A stretch of DNA of 10,786 nt from JBCCSZ01 sp039199225 (GTDB lineage: Bacteria > Bacteroidota > Bacteroidia > Chitinophagales > Saprospiraceae), in contig JBCCSZ010000268.1 in assembly GCA_039199225.1 (NCBI GenBank), positions 1 to 10,786 on the forward strand. The letters are read 5' to 3'. This document shows, one piece after another, positions 6,739 to 10,786 of this stretch. The notes beneath the pieces were generated by a model, which searched no databases, had not been told where the DNA came from, and worked only from the letters and a program-made list of their open reading frames with translations. Every line of letters starts with the position of its first letter. Within the stretch, counting starts at the first letter, position 1. A program made the translations under genes and the position numbers.

Positions 6739-7353
6739 CTAGGGTCTTTTCAACAGCTTGAAGCCAATTTTGCGGCCATGCCCTTGAAAAATGGCCAAGT
6801 TGATCCAGGACAAGGCAAACTGTTCCAGCAGTTCTACTTTATCGGCCTTTCCAAAATCATAGCATTCTGCAAAGCCAGCATCCAATGCCAAGCGATGGGT
6901 GGTGGCTTTGGCATTTTCATCGTCTCCTGCCATGAATAGGTCCAGCGCCTGTTCGCCATATAGTGGATTTTGCATGTTTTCGAAACCAGTTGTGTTGAAA
7001 CACTTGACAACCGTTGCTTTCGTCAAGGCTGAAAAGGCGTGATAGGCTGTTGGGTATGGCTCCGGGCGCGTACGGATGGCATTGGTGGCATCGATGATGG
7101 TTTTACCGCTGACATCGCCAAAAGCTTCGGCCAGCTCTGTGGCAATATGCGGTGGCGTGGCGACCAGGATGACTTCTGCCTGTTGAGCGGCTTCTGCCAC
7201 TGGATGAACATTGGTATTTTCGTTTTCCAGTAGCGCTTTGCCCTTGAAGTTTTGGACATCTTTGACGCCTAGAAATATTTCGTGGCCAGCTTTTGACCAA
7301 TTTGTTGCCAATGCTCCGCCGACATTGCCCGTTCCGATGATGGCTATTTTCAT
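6739..7353 (-). CDS. NAD(P)-binding oxidoreductase, F420:NADPH-reductase-like
   Basis: A 204-residue soluble Rossmann-fold protein of the family that includes F420-dependent NADP reductases and the reductase domain of STEAP ferric reductases. The N-terminus MKIAIIGTGNVGGALA holds the dinucleotide motif GTGNVG (7-12). Further conserved parts are VILVATPPH (an exposed end of a beta-strand), KTIIDATNAI and VVKCFNTTGFENM, followed by a helical C-terminal segment. Coenzyme F420 is not generally made by Bacteroidota, so a different electron partner is likely and the F420 label should not be taken literally. The start at 7353 was preferred to 7389 because it begins exactly at the first beta-strand and the upstream ATG falls inside a TATATTTG promoter-like box. 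The gene converges on the YD-repeat gene, 23 bases away. Confidence 0.85.
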   Translation of the reverse strand: MKIAIIGTGNVGGALATNWSKAGHEIFLGVKDVQNFKGKALLENENTNVHPVAEAAQQAEVILVATPPHIATELAEAFGDVSGKTIIDATNAIRTRPEPYPTAYHAFSALTKATVVKCFNTTGFENMQNPLYGEQALDLFMAGDDENAKATTHRLALDAGFAECYDFGKADKVELLEQFALSWINLAIFQGHGRKIGFKLLKRP

Positions 7354-7386
7354 ATCGCTTATTTTATGGTGAAAGAGTAGTTGCAC

Positions 7387-7394
7387 CAAATATA
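7387..7394 (-). promoter_or_regulatory. Candidate -7 promoter element of the NAD(P)-binding gene
   Basis: The minus strand reads TATATTTG, a full match to TAnnTTTG, 33 bases upstream of the ATG at 7353. The -33 region offers only a T-run at about 21 bases distance. The position between this gene and the upstream membrane-protein gene suggests independent transcription. Confidence 0.45.
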
Positions 7395-7444
7395 GTAAGC
7401 GAATGAAGTAGCAGTAAAATGAAACCTACTTACTTTTAGGAAAG

Positions 7445-8755
7445 TTAGGAGACGGATTTGGGTGGACGTATGGGTATGTGATTGAACAAAGCAATGCTGA
7501 TGAACAAGGGCAACATGTACAAGTAGCTGAAAGGGACATAGAAAAATCCATAGAAAATCAGCAAATAAAACTTCAAGCCGATCAATAGATACAGCCGAAT
7601 GTCCAAGCCCCGCCGGCGGATGACGAAATAGCCTAGGAGGATGAGCAAGGCTGCAAAACCACAGGCAGTGAGGTGAAACTTTCGATTGGATTTTAACCGA
7701 TCCGGGACGGTGTAATTCTTATTGCTATAAAAATACATGGCAAAACTCAGTCCTTGATTGAGGTGGTGTGGAATGTCATTGGGCTGTTGCCAGGACTGTG
7801 GATACCATTGGCCTTCAGCTGTTTTACCGTAGTATTGTAGGCCCTTGGTTAGAATGGTTACATCCCTGGAAAGAAAAGGCAGCACATACAAAAGAATCAC
7901 ACCGAGCAATACCCATAATCCGGTGGAAAAGGCCGTTCGAAAACCTCGGTCGATCCACAGCACCAATAGATACACTGGCAGCCAGAAAGTGAAAGCATAG
8001 CGCGACAATAAACACACGAGAATGCCGATGGCCATTACCCAATTGGAGCGGTGCCAGGTGGTGAGGGTCAGAATGAGGTAAAAACCAACCGGTAGCAACT
8101 CTACGGCAAAGCCAAACACCTTTGGTTGGTAGCTGATGAATGCATAAAGCATGGCGAAGGGCAGCAGTGTCTTGATGAGTAGCTCCCATATGGGCAGTCC
8201 CATTTGAAGGAGGCGCCGATTGTAAAAAAACAAGGCCAGCAAAAAGACGCCATAGGCTGTCCAACGGTAGTCGATCTGCAAGATTTCAGAAAAAGCATAG
8301 GGCATCCAAAGGAGTGGAAAGTAGGTTGGATTGACGGTCCAGCCAGGAAATTCCATGGGCTTATAAACAAGCTCGCCGCCCAACCATCGCCGGACGTATA
8401 ATTCCAAAGAAGGTAGGATGTCTGATAGCTGTGGGTCGGAGGGATACTCGGCAAAGATGGGCGCTAGTAAGGAGGCGCAGGTGGATGCTGCAAGCCCAAA
8501 AAGCCCCCACGTAAGTAGTTGATGGAAGAGCTTGTTGTCGGAAGAAGCGAGTGGAGAGGCGCTTGATTGGCCTTTCATCCACAGCAATGCAAAAGCCGCA
8601 ATACAAGACAACAGTCCACCTGCTAACCAAACAAGTGGACTGTTGAAAACGCCATAATCATTCATGGCAAATGTCTGCATCCTCAATTCTATCCACAACC
8701 CCAATAGGAATAAAAGAGTCATTATCCAATAGAATGGGCGTGCAGTTTTGTTCAT
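7445..8755 (-). CDS. Polytopic membrane protein, GT-C/GT87-like
   Basis: A 436-residue inner-membrane protein with roughly eleven hydrophobic helices (for example residues 9-25, 41-60, 80-101, 167-178, 192-208, 214-232, 238-268, 279-296, 361-379, 388-425). The best-defined soluble segment lies after the third helix: AEYPSDPQLSDILPSLELYV (102-121) followed by a WTVNPTYFPLLWMPY stretch (139-153). A first large loop with acidic residues (here D107 and D112) next to an aromatic Pro-rich stretch is a layout seen in GT-C enzymes that use lipid-linked sugars, such as the GT87/DUF2029 group; this similarity is by pattern only and catalysis is unproven. The C-terminus is basic (IPIRPPKSVS). It starts 28 bases after the outer-membrane barrel gene on the same strand, suggesting co-transcription. 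A membrane protein with no catalytic role is the alternative. Confidence 0.7.
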   Translation of the reverse strand: MNKTARPFYWIMTLLFLLGLWIELRMQTFAMNDYGVFNSPLVWLAGGLLSCIAAFALLWMKGQSSASPLASSDNKLFHQLLTWGLFGLAASTCASLLAPIFAEYPSDPQLSDILPSLELYVRRWLGGELVYKPMEFPGWTVNPTYFPLLWMPYAFSEILQIDYRWTAYGVFLLALFFYNRRLLQMGLPIWELLIKTLLPFAMLYAFISYQPKVFGFAVELLPVGFYLILTLTTWHRSNWVMAIGILVCLLSRYAFTFWLPVYLLVLWIDRGFRTAFSTGLWVLLGVILLYVLPFLSRDVTILTKGLQYYGKTAEGQWYPQSWQQPNDIPHHLNQGLSFAMYFYSNKNYTVPDRLKSNRKFHLTACGFAALLILLGYFVIRRRGLDIRLYLLIGLKFYLLIFYGFFYVPFSYLYMLPLFISIALFNHIPIRPPKSVS

Positions 8756-8783
8756 TTCGTTTTGTTTTTATGGAGTGGACGGT

Positions 8784-9461
8784 CTATCCTTTTTTCTCTT
8801 TTCCCAAATTGACCTGTAGACCGACTTGCAGACCAAAATCGAAGTTTCTGGAACTCTCAAAGGGGCTGAAGTCTTCATCCTCTAAGGTATTGAGAAAACC
8901 GTTGGTATTTTGAATGCCCAACTCGAGCCGCACGGCCTCTGACAGCTCAATCAGGAAGCCAAATGCCGAGCCGATGCCCACATCGAATGTTCGGTATTCA
9001 TCCTTGACATCGAATTCCCTCTCGCCACCGATGGTCACAAATTGATCGGGAAACTTTCGGGTGGCACCTGTCAAGAAGCCCACATAAGGGCCGATAGCAA
9101 TATAAATGAACTCAATTTCGAACCGCACCTGCGTTTGGAATTGGGCGTAATTCAGGCGTTGCTTCACATCACCTCCCCCAAGCGGCGTTCCATTGGCATC
9201 TGTGAAGATTAGCTCAGATTTGTATCCTTGGGAGCTCCACCGACCCTCGGCCCGCAGGCTGAAATACGATTTGAGCGGTATTTGAAGGCTGACGCCAAGC
9301 CTTTGGCTAAAAAGCAGCCCCAAATTGTCTGGTCGGTCTTGGGTAGAAACAGTGCTGAATCCTACTCCAATGTTAGAGCCGACATAGAATTGTGCAAAGC
9401 TGTTGTTGATGCCCAAACAGAGGACAAAAAGTACTGCCAGCAGAAATTTTTCATTTTTCAT
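8784..9461 (-). CDS. Small outer-membrane beta-barrel protein (PorT/porin-like)
   Basis: A 225-residue exported protein. A type I signal peptide (MKNEKFLLAVLFVLCLG... ending SFAQ, cleavage near residue 24) is followed by alternating hydrophobic and polar strands with glycine-rich starts (FYVGSNIGVGFS, RLGVSLQIPL, YIAIGPYVGFLTG, DVGIGSAFGFLIEL, LEFGL-type repeats and FDFGLQVGLQVNLG at the end), as in Bacteroidota outer_membrane_beta-barrel domain proteins of about eight strands. No peptidoglycan-binding OmpA domain is present. Role unknown: such proteins may be structural, adhesive or small pores. The start at 9461 was chosen over one at 9542 because the former begins a clean signal peptide and the longer form would run through the TAAATTTG promoter-like box. 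It heads a probable operon with the polytopic membrane protein 28 bases downstream. Confidence 0.83.
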   Translation of the reverse strand: MKNEKFLLAVLFVLCLGINNSFAQFYVGSNIGVGFSTVSTQDRPDNLGLLFSQRLGVSLQIPLKSYFSLRAEGRWSSQGYKSELIFTDANGTPLGGGDVKQRLNYAQFQTQVRFEIEFIYIAIGPYVGFLTGATRKFPDQFVTIGGEREFDVKDEYRTFDVGIGSAFGFLIELSEAVRLELGIQNTNGFLNTLEDEDFSPFESSRNFDFGLQVGLQVNLGKEKKG

Positions 9462-9487
9462 AGAACTAAATGATTTTGTTGAGTGCG

Positions 9488-9495
9488 CAAATTTA
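9488..9495 (-). promoter_or_regulatory. Candidate -7 promoter element of the outer-membrane barrel operon
   Basis: The minus strand reads TAAATTTG, a full TAnnTTTG match, 26 bases upstream of the ATG at 9461. Its -33 region would fall on the -7 box of the divergent serine hydrolase promoter; no TTTG is visible there. Confidence 0.5.
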
Positions 9496-9515
9496 GGAAA
9501 AAGCAGGAAGCTTTC

Positions 9516-9523
9516 TATTTTTG
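9516..9523 (+). promoter_or_regulatory. Candidate -7 promoter element of the serine hydrolase gene
   Basis: TATTTTTG matches TAnnTTTG 28 bases before the ATG at 9552. TTTA (9492-9495), one base off TTTG, lies 20 bases upstream as a possible -33 element and overlaps the opposing promoter box. Confidence 0.5.
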
Positions 9524-9551
9524 TTTCATCCAATAGCTTCAACTTCCCACT

Positions 9552-10739
9552 ATGTTTATTTCAACTCGATTTTCAGCCTTTTATTGGCTGTTGTTTTACA
9601 CTTTAATATTTGCCGCCTGTCAGCCGGACAGCACAAACGGTGCCAGTACAAAAGGGTCAGATTCGGCCAGCGCGCAAAGCAACCGCATTTGGAATACCCT
9701 TGAGGTATTTCCCGGAAAATCCTGGGAAGTACACGACCCACAATCTGAAGGCATCGATCCAATCGTTCTGCAAGAAGCCTTGGATACTTTGCGACAATAC
9801 TGCGGAGAAGACGGCCTCGATGAAGTGGTGGTCATCCGCAATGGTTACCTCATCCACCAGGGAGATAGTGTGAACAAAGCACACGAGATTTATTCTTGTA
9901 GCAAATCCTTTACCGGAATGGCTATGGGACTGTTGATTCAAGACCGTTTTTGTCGACTTGATGATACGGCTTATCATTTTTCTGCCTTGCTCAAACAGCG
10001 GTACAGCGGTGCTACCTTGAGACATTTTGCCACCATGACTTCCGGCTACAATGGGCTTGGAAAGAGCCGCTGGGAAGGCAGCAACAGTGAGGATTGGTCC
10101 TTTACGCCTTACGCGCCGGACGTACCGCTCTTTGCGCCAGGAACGGCCTATTGCTACTGGGACGAGGCACAAATGATGCTGGGCCGAATCTTGACGAGAA
10201 TCGCGCGAGAAGATTTGCACAAGATGTTGAGCTACCGGGTGTTCGATGTGATACAACTCGGAGAGTGGTCCTGGCAAGAGGAGGGGAGTTTTGGAACCGT
10301 ACCCATCCGCAATGGATGTACTGGCGTGAATATGAATGCCCTGCAGTTGGCTAGGGTCGGGTGGCTGTATTTGAATCGTGGGCGCTGGGGAAGCCGCCAA
10401 CTCATCGCCCCCGACTGGGTCGAGCAATCCACCCAAAACCAGGTTGCTGCCCAATTGCTGCTGGCCAATACCGACCGGAAAAACATAGACGGCCGGGGTT
10501 CCTACGGCTTCAACTGGTGGGTCAACGGCCAGCCAACGAATGGGGCGGCTGCGATGCCGGATACACCCGCACAAACCTTCTACATGAGCGGCTTCGACAA
10601 CAACATGTGTTTTGTGGTTCCCGAGTGGAATATGGTCGTCATCCGCATGGGCCTGGACGGCAATCCAAAGCAGGCCAAGCACCTGGTGTACAACAAATTC
10701 TTTAAGACCTTGAAAAAGGGCGTGAAGCAAACATCTTGA
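9552..10739 (+). CDS. Class C beta-lactamase-like serine hydrolase lipoprotein
   Basis: A 395-residue envelope protein of the CubicO/penicillin-binding serine hydrolase superfamily, which acts on amide or ester bonds; its substrate is unknown and antibiotic resistance should not be assumed. A hydrophobic leader ends LIFAAC with C23 as the likely lipidated cysteine (lipobox with Phe at -3, slightly off consensus), followed by a low-complexity Ser/Thr/Gly linker (about 26-45). The SxxK nucleophile motif is SCSK (S115, K118). FAPGTAYCYWDEAQMMLG (194-211) places the second motif at Y202-W203-D204, a YxD in place of the usual YxN. A YGFNWWVNG stretch (318-326) precedes FYMSGFDNN (343-351), where the third motif is SG rather than HxG or KTG. 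The TGA stop leaves 47 bases of featureless sequence to the window end. The gene diverges from the outer-membrane barrel operon. Confidence 0.9.
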   Translation: MFISTRFSAFYWLLFYTLIFAACQPDSTNGASTKGSDSASAQSNRIWNTLEVFPGKSWEVHDPQSEGIDPIVLQEALDTLRQYCGEDGLDEVVVIRNGYLIHQGDSVNKAHEIYSCSKSFTGMAMGLLIQDRFCRLDDTAYHFSALLKQRYSGATLRHFATMTSGYNGLGKSRWEGSNSEDWSFTPYAPDVPLFAPGTAYCYWDEAQMMLGRILTRIAREDLHKMLSYRVFDVIQLGEWSWQEEGSFGTVPIRNGCTGVNMNALQLARVGWLYLNRGRWGSRQLIAPDWVEQSTQNQVAAQLLLANTDRKNIDGRGSYGFNWWVNGQPTNGAAAMPDTPAQTFYMSGFDNNMCFVVPEWNMVVIRMGLDGNPKQAKHLVYNKFFKTLKKGVKQTS

Positions 10740-10786
10740 GGAGGGAGAAGAGAAGCGGAAATCTGATGATTCTCTACAAGCCTTGC

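Noticed and set aside
9657..10730. 357-codon open frame antisense to the serine hydrolase
   Set aside because: It lies in the codon-aligned antisense register, where its stops correspond to sense TTA, CTA and TCA codons. It is open because the real gene rarely uses these. The translation has no recognisable domain, while the sense frame has a lipobox and catalytic motifs.
9552..10739. Antibiotic-inactivating beta-lactamase
   Set aside because: Only the SxxK motif is standard; the other two motifs deviate and the lipoprotein form fits the broad CubicO-like hydrolase group, so a resistance call is not supported.

Overview
The window looks like a chromosomal segment of a Bacteroidota bacterium, most likely from the Saprospiria or a related marine or activated-sludge lineage. 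The assignment is inferred from gene content: a CarboxypepD_reg-like/TonB-dependent receptor ending in aromatic residues, a PorT-like outer-membrane barrel, a monofunctional proline dehydrogenase, weak Shine-Dalgarno signals, and several intergenic matches to the Bacteroidota -7 promoter element TAnnTTTG just upstream of the chosen starts. No rRNA, tRNA, CRISPR array, transposase or phage gene was seen, and base composition looks even throughout, so this is ordinary chromosome rather than an obvious island.

Layout. The left edge (1-563) holds the C-terminal part of a proline dehydrogenase, which meets a lolD-type ABC ATPase (minus strand, 560-1222) tail to tail with a 4-base overlap. A small cupin protein (1382-1786, plus) diverges from lolD. 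After a 233-base leader region comes a GT4 glycosyltransferase (2020-3258), followed by a 279-base intergenic region rich in inverted repeats, including a terminator-like hairpin nested in a perfect 10-bp inverted repeat. Next is a probable two-gene operon: a 761-residue TonB-dependent receptor (3538-5823) and, 22 bases later, a 289-residue cytosolic-looking protein made of about ten YD/RHS-like units with a regular 26-residue period (5846-6715).

This operon converges on a minus-strand block: an NAD(P)-binding oxidoreductase of the F420:NADPH-reductase-like family (6739-7353, own promoter), a polytopic membrane protein resembling GT-C/GT87 glycosyltransferases (7445-8755) and, upstream in the same operon, a small outer-membrane beta-barrel (8784-9461). 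A 90-base divergent region with two facing TAnnTTTG boxes separates the barrel gene from a class C beta-lactamase-like serine hydrolase lipoprotein (9552-10739).

Working together. The envelope theme is clear (LolD, TonB receptor, outer-membrane barrel, two probable glycosyltransferases, a lipoprotein hydrolase), but no complete pathway is visible. The least conventional pairing is the TonB receptor with the signal-less YD-repeat protein. The other observations (metal-ligand-poor cupin, F420-reductase-like fold, interlocked divergent promoters, nested hairpins) are modest. Nothing in the window is proven to be a new system.
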